Assembly: GCA_030631915.1 (NCBI GenBank)
Contig: DAOVKF010000002.1
Location: 1 to 38,348 of the forward strand
Source: Candidatus Omnitrophota bacterium
GTDB taxonomy: Bacteria; Omnitrophota; Gorgyraeia; Tantalellales; Tantalellaceae
Reading direction: 5' to 3'
DNA length: 38,348 bases
Shown here: positions 24,057-31,592 of the stretch, piece after piece
How the letters are laid out: each line of letters starts with the position of its first letter
Numbering within the stretch: position 1 is the stretch's first letter
Notes under the pieces: model-generated
Databases searched by the model: none
What the model saw: only the letters and a program-made list of their open reading frames with translations
What the model was told of the DNA's origin: nothing
Translations under genes and position numbers: made by a program

Positions 24057-24551
24057 ATGAATGATCCCGGCCGAAAAGACCATGAGAGATACACTTCCCG
24101 TAAGTCGCTGGTCCTTGACCTGGCCGCGCATGTGGTGCTGACATCGGCGCTTTCGTGTTTTTTCTACTTTTCCACCGGCCGGCCGGGCCAGGCTGCCCTC
24201 TGTATCCTGGGGGGACTGTTTATAGATGTTGACCATTTTATCGATCATTTCCTTTACCATGGGTGGACGTTCAGCTTGAAGGAGTTCCTGTATCATTCAC
24301 ATCTGGATTCGGGAAAGATCTATATCGTTTTCCATTCCTGGGAGCTTGTAATATTGTTATGGGGCGTTTCTTTTATGGTGTCCTGGCTGCTTCCCCTGGC
24401 GGCAGGCATGACCCTGCATCTTGCGGTGGATCAGGTGTTGTGCACCAGGTCGAAATTGTTTTATTTTTTGGCGTATAGATGGTATCATGGGTTCAGGTGG
24501 GGAATAGCCGCGCCGGAGATCCTCTTGAGAGGGAATAAGGGGACACAGTGA
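24057..24551 (+). CDS. Small multi-pass membrane protein, possibly DUF457/YdjM-like metal-dependent hydrolase family
   Basis: A 164-residue membrane protein with about four hydrophobic segments. Conserved-looking polar residues in and near membrane segments, LAAHVVLTSAL, GGLFIDVDHFIDHFLYHG, YHSHLDSGK, FHSWE and LHLAVDQ, recall the His/Asp pattern of the YdjM/DUF457 inner-membrane hydrolase-like family (G.l.PDiDH, HR..tHS, H...D). The match is suggestive only. ATG 24057 has AAGGA about nine bases upstream; the 24018 start would add residues coded by filler sequence. The stop codon lies within a GGGGACACA repeat, so the last residues (KGTQ) come from the repeat. Its role is unknown. Confidence 0.65.
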   Translation: MNDPGRKDHERYTSRKSLVLDLAAHVVLTSALSCFFYFSTGRPGQAALCILGGLFIDVDHFIDHFLYHGWTFSLKEFLYHSHLDSGKIYIVFHSWELVILLWGVSFMVSWLLPLAAGMTLHLAVDQVLCTRSKLFYFLAYRWYHGFRWGIAAPEILLRGNKGTQ

Positions 24552-24582
24552 AAAGGATGAAGGTTAAAGGGCAAAGGATGAA
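24539..24582 (+). repeat. GGGGACACA motif and AAAGGATGAA direct repeats
   Basis: GGGGACACA at 24539-24547 covers the end of the preceding gene. AAAGGATGAA occurs at 24552-24561 and again at 24573-24582, separated by a related GGTTAAAGGGC. This is degenerate filler rather than coding sequence. Confidence 0.6.
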
Positions 24583-24594
24583 CGGAGGGATATT

Positions 24595-25338
24595 ATGGAT
24601 ATAAAAAATATCGAGAAACTTCCACCGGGTGCCGGAAAGGTCCTGGGGCCGTATCTTGATGAACTGGAGAAGCTCTACAACGGCGCCATGATCTCTATTT
24701 TCGCGTATGGGAGCGTTACAGGCCCTGACTATGATCCCCGGACGTCGGACATAAATATCGCGGTGGTATTAAAAGACACTTCCGTCAAAGAGCTCAGATC
24801 GGCGCTTAAGATCGTAAAATCGGGGATCCGGAAAAGAATAACCGTTCCGCTCTTCCTGACTTCTGCTTACATAAAGATGTCACTTGATACGTTTCCCATG
24901 GAGTTCATGAATATGAAGGACACGCGGCTGGTCCTTTTCGGCGATGACGTCCTGGCCGATATCAGCGCGAATAATGAGGATTTGAGGAGGGAGTGCGAAT
25001 ATCAGCTGAAGGGAAAACTCCTTACCATAAGGCAGGCATATCTTGAGCAGGCCCTGGGCCGTCGAGGGCTTGAAAGGCTGATCAAAATGTCATTACGCGC
25101 GTTGCTGCCCGTGTTCCAGAATATGCTCAGGATAAAACGCGGAAATCCCCCTCCGAGGGGCAGGACAGAGGTCCTGATGGAGGTCGGTGAAGCGTTCAAT
25201 ATCGACATGTCGGCGTTCCTGGAAGTGGCGCACGACAGGAAGACCGAAGGGCGTATAGCCGGGAAGCCGGCGGAATCGTTCATAGATACGTTCCTCGCCC
25301 GGCTGGAGCATCTGTCCGGGATCGTTGATAATATTTAG
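24595..25338 (+). CDS. Nucleotidyltransferase-fold protein of unknown substrate
   Basis: A 247-residue cytoplasmic protein. The N-terminal part has the polymerase-beta-like nucleotidyltransferase signature: IFAYGSVTGPDYDPRTSDIN near residue 37, giving GS followed by SDIN (usual hG[GS]x9-13Dh[DE]). The asparagine in SDIN replaces the usual second acidic residue, so catalysis is uncertain. The C-terminal half is helical and charged, perhaps a HEPN/KNTase-like helical bundle. GGAGGG lies just before the ATG. It sits directly before the TPM/LemA pair; the 3' end is 10 bases from the next start, so co-transcription is likely. No specific function is assigned. Confidence 0.7.
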   Translation: MDIKNIEKLPPGAGKVLGPYLDELEKLYNGAMISIFAYGSVTGPDYDPRTSDINIAVVLKDTSVKELRSALKIVKSGIRKRITVPLFLTSAYIKMSLDTFPMEFMNMKDTRLVLFGDDVLADISANNEDLRRECEYQLKGKLLTIRQAYLEQALGRRGLERLIKMSLRALLPVFQNMLRIKRGNPPPRGRTEVLMEVGEAFNIDMSAFLEVAHDRKTEGRIAGKPAESFIDTFLARLEHLSGIVDNI

Positions 25339-25348
25339 GCGGGAAAAC

Positions 25349-26098
25349 ATGAGAAAGCTCTCAATATTTCTATGCGGCATATTGATCTGTTGTGTCTTTG
25401 TCTGCGCCCGTTCGGAAGCAGCCGTCCGCTTTCCTTCTCCGAAAGGTTTTGTGAATGATTATGCCGGGGTCCTTTCCCAGGACGCGGAAGGACAGATAGG
25501 GAGTCTGCTGGCCCTGATAGAAAAGAAGACCTCGGTGGAAGTTGCCGTAGTAACGGTTAAAACCACGGTACCGTTAACCATCGGCCAGTATGCGGTCGAG
25601 CTGTTCCAGGACTGGGGGATAGGAAAGAAAGGTCCGGATAACGGTGTTCTGTTGCTTGTGGCGACCGATGACAGGAAGATCAGGATCGAGGTGGGCTATG
25701 GCCTGGAAGGGGCCATTACTGATATGCACAGCAAGATGATCATCGATGACCTCATGATCCCTCATTTCAAAAAAGGCGATTTTGACCTGGGTATCATGGC
25801 CGGGGCCGTGATGATAGCAAAGATCATAAGAGACGAATACAATGTCGACCTGGACCTGGCGGAAGCGGGCAGCCTTCCCGTTTCTCCCAAAGGCGCGAGG
25901 AAAAGATCTCCTCTTTCTGTTTTATTGACTTTTGTCTTCTTTGTATTGATCTTTGGCTTCCGGTTCGGGACATTGTTCTTTCTTATGAGCGGAAGAGGCG
26001 GATACTGGTCCGGCGGATCAGGCGGCTCTTTTGGCGGCGGGTTCGGCGGATTCGGCGGCGGCATGTCAGGCGGCGGCGGAGCCTCGGGCTCCTGGTGA
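25349..26098 (+). CDS. TPM-domain (YgcG-like) membrane protein with glycine-rich tail
   Basis: A 249-residue exported protein. A signal peptide (MRKLSIFLCGILICCVFVCA) is followed by a TPM domain (about 28-170) with GFVNDYAGVLSQDAE, the family start, and VAVVTVKTT, DNGVLLLVATDDRKIRIEVGYGLEG. A second membrane helix lies near 190-212, then a glycine/serine tail rich in GGG and ending GGGASGSW, as in YgcG proteins. ATG 25349 was chosen because the signal peptide starts there. These proteins are commonly encoded next to LemA, as here (next gene). The TPM domain has been linked to photosystem repair phosphatases in plants, but the bacterial role is unknown. It is likely membrane anchored with the domain outside the cytoplasm. 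Confidence 0.88.
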   Translation: MRKLSIFLCGILICCVFVCARSEAAVRFPSPKGFVNDYAGVLSQDAEGQIGSLLALIEKKTSVEVAVVTVKTTVPLTIGQYAVELFQDWGIGKKGPDNGVLLLVATDDRKIRIEVGYGLEGAITDMHSKMIIDDLMIPHFKKGDFDLGIMAGAVMIAKIIRDEYNVDLDLAEAGSLPVSPKGARKRSPLSVLLTFVFFVLIFGFRFGTLFFLMSGRGGYWSGGSGGSFGGGFGGFGGGMSGGGGASGSW

Positions 26099-26115
26099 AT
26101 CAGTGGATAGTGAAT

Positions 26116-26129
26116 AGTCGTAAACGACT
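26116..26129. repeat. Short palindrome before lemA
   Basis: AGTCGTAAACGACT, a perfect 6-bp inverted repeat with a 2-base centre, inside degenerate filler (gtggatagtgaatagtcg ... gttacggattacgaa) of the 59-base gap. Confidence 0.4.
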
Positions 26130-26157
26130 TGTTACGGATTACGAAAGAGGGGGGGAC

Positions 26158-26724
26158 ATGAAAAAATTATGGATCACATTAGGCGTTATCGCGCTCATTA
26201 TCCTGTTAGCTGCCGGCTGGCTTATCAGCGGCCTGAATCAGGTTGTCCGGCTGGACGAAGCCGTGAATTCCGCGTGGGCGCAGGTGGAAAATCAGCTTCA
26301 GAGGCGGAATGACCTGGTACCCAACCTGGTCAATACCGTAAAAGGATATGCCGCCCATGAAAAGGATGTCTTTACCAGAGTAACGGAACTGCGAAGCCAG
26401 TGGGGGAAGGCTGGCACACAGGCGGAAAAAATAGCGACAGCCAACCAGCTCTCCGGAGCCCTTTCGCGTCTTTTACTTGTAGCGGAGAATTATCCGCAAC
26501 TCAAGGCCAATCAGAATTTTCTGAGCCTTCAGGCCCAGCTTGAAGGCACGGAAAACAGGATAGCCGTTGAGCGGATGCGTTATAATCGCGAAGTGAAAGC
26601 CTTTAACGCGTACCGGCGCACGGTATTCGGCGCGGTATTCGCCTCTATGCGGGGCCTGCATCAACCGCGGGAGTATTTTGAAACTCCGGAATCAGCAAAA
26701 GAAGTGCCGCTTGTCAAGTTCTGA
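26158..26724 (+). CDS. lemA: LemA family protein
   Basis: A 188-residue LemA protein, anchored by one N-terminal helix (LWITLGVIALIILLAAGWL) with a helical bundle outside the cytoplasm. The signature is clear: RLDEAVNSAWAQVENQLQRR followed by NDLVPNLVNTVKGYAAHE, then ENYPQLKANQNFLSLQAQLEGTENRIAVERMRYN. ATG 26158 follows an AGAGGGGGGG purine run at the right distance; a start at 26095 would add filler-derived residues. The gene follows the TPM-domain gene, the common LemA-YgcG pairing, but its biochemical role is not established. Confidence 0.93.
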   Translation: MKKLWITLGVIALIILLAAGWLISGLNQVVRLDEAVNSAWAQVENQLQRRNDLVPNLVNTVKGYAAHEKDVFTRVTELRSQWGKAGTQAEKIATANQLSGALSRLLLVAENYPQLKANQNFLSLQAQLEGTENRIAVERMRYNREVKAFNAYRRTVFGAVFASMRGLHQPREYFETPESAKEVPLVKF

Positions 26725-26753
26725 GACGCAGGGGATCAATCCGGAAGGAGGGT

Positions 26754-27446
26754 ATGAAAGAAATAGCAGCGGCAATAGTGCTTGCGGCCGGATCGGGCAC
26801 GAGGATGAACACGGCGGTCCCAAAGCAGTTCCTGGAATTAGCCGGTAAACCTGTCATTATCCATACCCTTGAAAAATTCGAAAAAAGCAGTTTCATATCA
26901 GATACAGTGGTCGTCTGCCATGAAGACCATATCGAGGACCTTCGCAGGCTTATAAGCAAAAATAAACTCCGGAAGGTGTATAAAGTGGTCCCCGGCGGGG
27001 AGACCCGGCAGGGATCTTCCTTTATCGGCGTGAAAAATTGTCCGCCGGGAACAACATTTGCGCTTATACATGACGCTGTACGGCCGTTTATCAACGATAC
27101 CATCATCAGTGATACATTAGAGGCGGCAGGAGCGGCGGGCGCGGCAGGGACCGTCGTTGACATGATCGATACCGTGATCGTGAAAAATGGCGATTTCATC
27201 AGGGACATGCCGGACAGGAACAACCTTAAAAGAGCGCAGACTCCCCAGGGGTTCCGGTATGAAACAATACTCACAGCCCATGAATGGGCTTTAAAGAACG
27301 ATATTTTTGACTCTACCGATGATTGCGGGCTGGTCCTGGCAATGGGCAGCCCGGTGAAAGCGGTGGAAGGTTCTGTATTCAACATAAAGATCACGGACCG
27401 GGCGGACCTGGCTGTCGCGGAAAGACTGATACTGGAAATCGAATGA
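26754..27446 (+). CDS. ispD: IspD/TarI-family CTP-dependent cytidylyltransferase
   Basis: A 230-residue cytidylyltransferase of the family that makes CDP-methylerythritol (IspD, isoprenoid pathway) or CDP-ribitol (TarI). N-terminal LAAGSGTRMNTAVPKQFL is the CTP-binding loop; HDAVRPF near 103, AQTPQGFRYE near 161 and FNIKITDRADL near the end are shared motifs. Some features lean to TarI: AGKPVIIHTLEKF and the MIDTVIV ... MPDRNNLKRAQTPQ stretch. So does the place at the head of a flippase, LicC-like and CDP-glycerol transferase gene run. No ispF follows, as often happens with true ispD. Both readings are kept: the family is certain, the substrate is not. It has GGAGGG about three bases before the ATG. 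Confidence 0.85.
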   Translation: MKEIAAAIVLAAGSGTRMNTAVPKQFLELAGKPVIIHTLEKFEKSSFISDTVVVCHEDHIEDLRRLISKNKLRKVYKVVPGGETRQGSSFIGVKNCPPGTTFALIHDAVRPFINDTIISDTLEAAGAAGAAGTVVDMIDTVIVKNGDFIRDMPDRNNLKRAQTPQGFRYETILTAHEWALKNDIFDSTDDCGLVLAMGSPVKAVEGSVFNIKITDRADLAVAERLILEIE

Positions 27447-27480
27447 ATATTCAGCCCTCCCCCGGCGTGGGTCAAAAGAT

Positions 27481-28752
27481 ATGCGCATGATCAGGGCCAT
27501 AATAAACGCTGTCAGGGGGTCAACGGAGAGGAAGGTTCTGGTCGAGAACTTTTTTTCTCTTTCTTTCCTGCAATTAGCCGATTATATCCTGCCGCTGATC
27601 ACGTTGCCCTATCTGGTCAGGGTTTTGGGCCTGGAGAGGTTCGGGCTTATTATTTTCGCGCAGGCGTTCATCCAGTTTTTTGTCATACTCACGGATTTCG
27701 GGTTCAATTTATCCGCGACCAGGGAAATATCGCTGAACAGGGATGACAGGGACAGGGTTTCCGAGATATTCTGTTCCGTCATGCTGGTCAAATCCGCGTT
27801 GATGATGGTCAGTCTGGCGGCGCTCGCCGGTCTGGTTTTCGCGATACCTAAATTCAGGGCCGACTGGCCTGTTTACCTTTTCACCTCCGGGCTGGTCATA
27901 AGCAACGTGCTTTTTCCCGTCTGGTTTTTCCAGGGGATGGAAAAGATGAAATACATCACCCTGATCAATATCCTGGCGAAGCTGATCTTTGTGGCCTGCA
28001 TATTTATCTTTATAAGAAACTCTGCGGATTATATTTATGTCCCGCTGATAAATTCCCTGGGTTTCATCGCCGCGGGAATACTGTCTTTCTGGATCGCGAG
28101 AAAGCATTTCAGGTTCCGGCTATATATGCCCGGCCCGGGCCCCGTGATCTCCATTGCGAGGGAAAGCGTCCATTTCCTGTTGTCGCGTGTTTCCGTTTCC
28201 ATCTATACGACGAGCAGCGTTTTCTTTCTCGGCATGTTCACGAGCAACCTGATGGTCGGGTATTATTCAGCCGCCGAGAAACTCTACCTGGCGGTCCAGA
28301 AGTTATATCACCCGCTTGTGGCCGCCGTATATCCTTTCATGGCCAAGACCCGGGACAGGGTATTCTATAAAAAAATGTTCAAATTAAGCGTTCTGGCCAA
28401 TACGCTGTTCATTGCGCTTTTGTTCGTTTTCAGCAGGCGCGTGATCATCCTCCTGTTCGGAAGCGATTTCAACGAAAGCGTTGCCGTCCTGAGGATATTC
28501 TCAGCGGCGTTATTCGTCGTTGTCCCTTCCATCCTTCTGGGGTATCCTTTTCTGGCCGCTTTGGGCCGTTCCGAATACGCCAATAACAGCGTGATAATCG
28601 GCTCAATATTTCATCTGGCCGTTCTTGTGGCCCTGACCCGGGTCTGCATGAATATTTACACGGTGGCCGCCCTGGTCGTACTGACCGAATCTCTGGTGCT
28701 CTTGATAAGAGTATATGGAATAACCAAATATAAACTATGGAGGGTGAGATGA
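27481..28752 (+). CDS. Polysaccharide/oligosaccharide flippase (Wzx-type, PST/MATE fold)
   Basis: A 423-residue protein with about 12 membrane helices that should move lipid-linked glycan units across the inner membrane. The start of the membrane region, FFSLSFLQLADYILPLITLPYLVRVLG followed by FGLIIFAQAFIQFF, is typical of the family; ATREISLNRDDRDRVSEIF and VYPFMAKTRD are further matches. It overlaps the next gene by four bases (ATGA). No Shine-Dalgarno is evident at ATG 27481; 27487 is an in-frame alternative. It implies that the polymer built by its neighbours is assembled on a lipid carrier and exported. Confidence 0.9.
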   Translation: MRMIRAIINAVRGSTERKVLVENFFSLSFLQLADYILPLITLPYLVRVLGLERFGLIIFAQAFIQFFVILTDFGFNLSATREISLNRDDRDRVSEIFCSVMLVKSALMMVSLAALAGLVFAIPKFRADWPVYLFTSGLVISNVLFPVWFFQGMEKMKYITLINILAKLIFVACIFIFIRNSADYIYVPLINSLGFIAAGILSFWIARKHFRFRLYMPGPGPVISIARESVHFLLSRVSVSIYTTSSVFFLGMFTSNLMVGYYSAAEKLYLAVQKLYHPLVAAVYPFMAKTRDRVFYKKMFKLSVLANTLFIALLFVFSRRVIILLFGSDFNESVAVLRIFSAALFVVVPSILLGYPFLAALGRSEYANNSVIIGSIFHLAVLVALTRVCMNIYTVAALVVLTESLVLLIRVYGITKYKLWRVR

Positions 28753-29435
28753 AGGTTGTTATTTTAGCGGCAGGCATGGGGACAAGGCTGGCCAGAACGC
28801 TCCCGAAACCGTTGATATCGCTAAAGGACGAAGAAACGATACTGGATTATCAGATAAGGAATATCACGCGGTATGTATCGATCCAGGATATTTACGTGGT
28901 CGTGGGATACAAAAAGGAGCTTTTAATGGAAAAATACCCGGAGCTGCTTTATGTGTATAACAACGGCTATGCCCAGACCAATACCGGGAGGAGCCTGCTG
29001 CTCGCCTTGAGAAAAATAGAGGAAGACACCATATGGCTGAACGGTGATATATTTTTTGAGGACAGGGTCCTCGAAAAACTGATGGGTTCGAGGACCTCGG
29101 CCGTTCTCGTGCAGAAAAAAGAATGCGGCGAAGAAGAAGTCAAGTATACGGTGGACCGGAAGGGATTTGTCAGGGAAATATCCAAGAATGTCAGGAACAG
29201 CCCGGGGGAATCGGTAGGCATCAATCTCATCAAGAAAAAAGATATCCCCGGATTCGTCAGGCACCTTGAAAAGACAGGGCCGCGGGATTATTTTGAGAAA
29301 GCGATGGAGAGGATGATCAGGCTTGATAAAGTAAGGGTCCGGCCCGTGGACATCGGAGATCTGTTTTGTGTCGAGATAGATTTTCCCGAAGATCTTGAAA
29401 GGGTCAGGGATCGTCTGAGATCCAGGGTTTATTAA
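28749..29435 (+). CDS. LicC-like sugar-/phosphocholine-type nucleotidyltransferase (NTP transferase)
   Basis: A 228-residue NTP transferase. MKVVILAAGMGTRLARTLPKPLI is the nucleotide-binding loop and LDYQIRNI follows. VGYKKELL, YNNGYAQTNTGRSLLLAL, LNGDIFFED and VGINLIKKKDIPGF match the layout of CTP:phosphocholine (LicC-like) and related phospho-amine/alcohol cytidylyltransferases better than glucose-1-phosphate transferases (no dTDP-sugar motif block). The start at 28749 overlaps the flippase stop (ATGA) with GGAGG five bases upstream; the ATG at 28737 is rejected. It would be the second cytidylyltransferase in this operon, suggesting a phosphorylated head group added to the surface polymer. 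Exact substrate unknown. Confidence 0.78.
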   Translation: MKVVILAAGMGTRLARTLPKPLISLKDEETILDYQIRNITRYVSIQDIYVVVGYKKELLMEKYPELLYVYNNGYAQTNTGRSLLLALRKIEEDTIWLNGDIFFEDRVLEKLMGSRTSAVLVQKKECGEEEVKYTVDRKGFVREISKNVRNSPGESVGINLIKKKDIPGFVRHLEKTGPRDYFEKAMERMIRLDKVRVRPVDIGDLFCVEIDFPEDLERVRDRLRSRVY

Positions 29436-29445
29436 AGGACGGGGC

Positions 29446-30675
29446 ATGTCTTTTTTTGTAAGGCTGGGAGAAATATGCGTCTGGGTGTTCAAGGACATGG
29501 TGTATCTGGTGTCATGCGTTATCCCCGGGAGCAGGTCCATCTGGGTTTTCGGCGCCTGGTTCGGCGCGAGGTATTCGGATAACAGCAGAAGCCTGTTCGA
29601 GTACGTTAATGAGAATTGTCCGAATATCAGGGCGGTATGGCTGACCGGGAATAACGATGTTTTAAAACTGGTGAGGGACAAAGGATATGAGGTTTGTTTC
29701 GCGAACAGCCTGAAAGGGATATGGCTGTCACTAAGGGCGGGGATAGGCGTGATCTGCACCGGCAATAATGACATTAACGGGTTTACCACCGGAAGGCAGA
29801 GAATTATCAATCTGGAGCACGGCATTCCCCTGAAAAAGATAGTGTATGACGACCGTATCAGCTATAAAGGGCATTCAAACCTTAAGCTTTTCCTCCTGCC
29901 TTTTCTCAGGAAAAAACCGAGGCTTGTCAGCGCGACGTCTTTGCGGGTCAAGAACACGGTGTCGGGAGCTTTGAGAGTTCCGGACAGTAACGTGGTAATA
30001 ACCGGGTATCCGAGGAACGACGTTTTTTTTGCCCAAAAAAGAGAGAAGACGCCGCTTGAGGCCGGGCTGCTGCTGAGGGACAGAAAGGATCGCAGACTGG
30101 GCATATACATGCCCACCCATCGAAGGGAGGGCAGGCTGGACGTTCTTTCCCTGTTTTTCGGGGAGATGGACAGTATAAACTCGAGATTGCGGGAGCAGCG
30201 CGTTATCCTGCTGGTAAAAGTCCATTATTATCACCTGGAGGAGATGCAGAAGAACCCTTCAGAGTATTCAAACATTTATTTCATACAGGATAAGGATGTC
30301 GAGCAGGACATATACAGCCTTTTGCCGGCGGTCGATTTTCTGGTCACGGATTATTCCAGCGTATACTTTGATTATCTGCTGCTGGACAGGCCGATCATTT
30401 TCGCGCCGTTTGACATGGAAGAATATCTGAGAGACGATAGAGAGCTCTATTATGGGTATAACGACGTTACTCCGGGCCCGAAGGCCGGTAACTGGGACGA
30501 GGTCTTGAAATACATCGGGGAAAGCCTCTCTTTTCCCGAAAGGTACGCGCGGGAAAGAGACAGGGTCAGAGAAATGTTTCACACGTACTGCGACGGGCAC
30601 AGCAGCGAAAGAGTGTATAAGGAGATCCTCGGTATATTACAGGCCAAACCGTTGGGAGCGGCCCGAAAAAGATGA
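29446..30675 (+). CDS. CDP-glycerol:poly(glycerophosphate) glycerophosphotransferase family (TagB/TagF-like)
   Basis: A 409-residue enzyme of the Glyphos_transf (PF04464) family that transfers glycerol- or ribitol-phosphate from a CDP-alcohol. Visible motifs are the HGIPLKKI segment with the conserved histidine near residue 125, YMPTHRREG near 222, and the C-terminal LVTDYSSVYFDYLLLDRPIIFAPF block near 305, the family signature. The N-terminal region has a hydrophobic patch (VFKDMVYLVSCVI) that may help membrane binding. It follows the LicC-like gene by 10 bases and overlaps the next GT2 by four. In Gram-positives this family builds teichoic acids; here a teichoic-acid-like or phosphodiester-decorated glycan is the natural reading. 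Confidence 0.88.
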   Translation: MSFFVRLGEICVWVFKDMVYLVSCVIPGSRSIWVFGAWFGARYSDNSRSLFEYVNENCPNIRAVWLTGNNDVLKLVRDKGYEVCFANSLKGIWLSLRAGIGVICTGNNDINGFTTGRQRIINLEHGIPLKKIVYDDRISYKGHSNLKLFLLPFLRKKPRLVSATSLRVKNTVSGALRVPDSNVVITGYPRNDVFFAQKREKTPLEAGLLLRDRKDRRLGIYMPTHRREGRLDVLSLFFGEMDSINSRLREQRVILLVKVHYYHLEEMQKNPSEYSNIYFIQDKDVEQDIYSLLPAVDFLVTDYSSVYFDYLLLDRPIIFAPFDMEEYLRDDRELYYGYNDVTPGPKAGNWDEVLKYIGESLSFPERYARERDRVREMFHTYCDGHSSERVYKEILGILQAKPLGAARKR

Positions 30676-31592
30676 AAAAAGTCGTTGTTATCATAGTCAA
30701 CTGGAACAGATGCGCGGATACGGTCGAGTGCCTGGAATCGCTGAACAGGATATCCTATCCGGACTATGGTGTGGTCATCGTTGACAACGGTTCGGAAGAC
30801 GGTTCCGAACAGCTGTTCCGGGAAAAGTACCCGGAACATGCCGTGATCCAGAGCGGGTCCAACCTGGGTTTTGCCGGCGGCGTGAACGTCGGGATCAGGC
30901 GCGCGAGGGAGGAGAACGCGGATCTTGTCCTGATCCTGAACAATGATACCGAGGTCAGCCGGGATTTTCTTGATGAACTGGTCAGGACAGCCGAGTCTGA
31001 ACAGGGGATCGGGATAGTCGGCGGGAAGATATACCGTCTGGACGACAGAAAAAGGTTATGGTCCTGCGGAGGGTCTTTTGACGTCAATACCGGAAGGGCC
31101 AGGCACTTTGTGTCCGGAGAAGACTGCCGGCACACCGCCGGAAAGCCGGAATTTTTGTATATCCAGGGTTGTCTGATGCTGATAAAAAAGGAATGCGTGG
31201 ATGATATCGGGTTGTTTTCCGAAAGGTTCTTTCACCTCGGGGAGGATGTAGAATACTGTATCCGCGCGCAAAAAAAAGGATGGCGGCTGGCTTTCGCTCC
31301 GAAAAGCGTTATCTATCACAGGGCTTCGGCTTCACTGCGGTCTTTCAGCCCGGTTTATAATTATTATGAACAGAGGAACCGGTTAAGCATCGTAAAAGAA
31401 TATCATGATTACGGGAACCCGTTTGAAATGATCATGAGCGTGGCCGTGAACGTGATGAGGGTCCTGTATGCCGTTTTTTTCAGAACGAGCAGAAAAGATT
31501 TCATGTCAAATATCAGCTGGATATTCCGCGGTGTCCGGGATTTTACGCGTGATAATTTCGGAAAGGCCCCCGAGAAAACGGTATCGCAATGA
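30672..31592 (+). CDS. GT2 glycosyltransferase (rhamnosyltransferase-like, WbbL family)
   Basis: A 306-residue inverting GT-A enzyme. It starts VVVIIVNWNRCADTVECLESL, has VDNGSEDGSE, SNLGFAGGVNVGIRRA (the WbbL/RfbF hallmark N.GFagG.N.G), LNNDTEV in the DxD position, and HLGEDVEYCIRAQKKGW as the acceptor/base motif, with YHRAS following. The C-terminus has a weak membrane-associated helix region. ATG 30672 overlaps the previous stop (ATGA), and its own stop overlaps the next gene the same way. Donor likely dTDP-rhamnose or a similar sugar (inference). It is part of the surface-glycan operon. Confidence 0.88.
   Translation: MKKVVVIIVNWNRCADTVECLESLNRISYPDYGVVIVDNGSEDGSEQLFREKYPEHAVIQSGSNLGFAGGVNVGIRRAREENADLVLILNNDTEVSRDFLDELVRTAESEQGIGIVGGKIYRLDDRKRLWSCGGSFDVNTGRARHFVSGEDCRHTAGKPEFLYIQGCLMLIKKECVDDIGLFSERFFHLGEDVEYCIRAQKKGWRLAFAPKSVIYHRASASLRSFSPVYNYYEQRNRLSIVKEYHDYGNPFEMIMSVAVNVMRVLYAVFFRTSRKDFMSNISWIFRGVRDFTRDNFGKAPEKTVSQ

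Noticed and set aside
23848..24144. N-terminal extension of the sensor kinase
   Set aside because: It reads through the composite hairpin repeat, and the signal-anchor helix begins just after ATG 23847.
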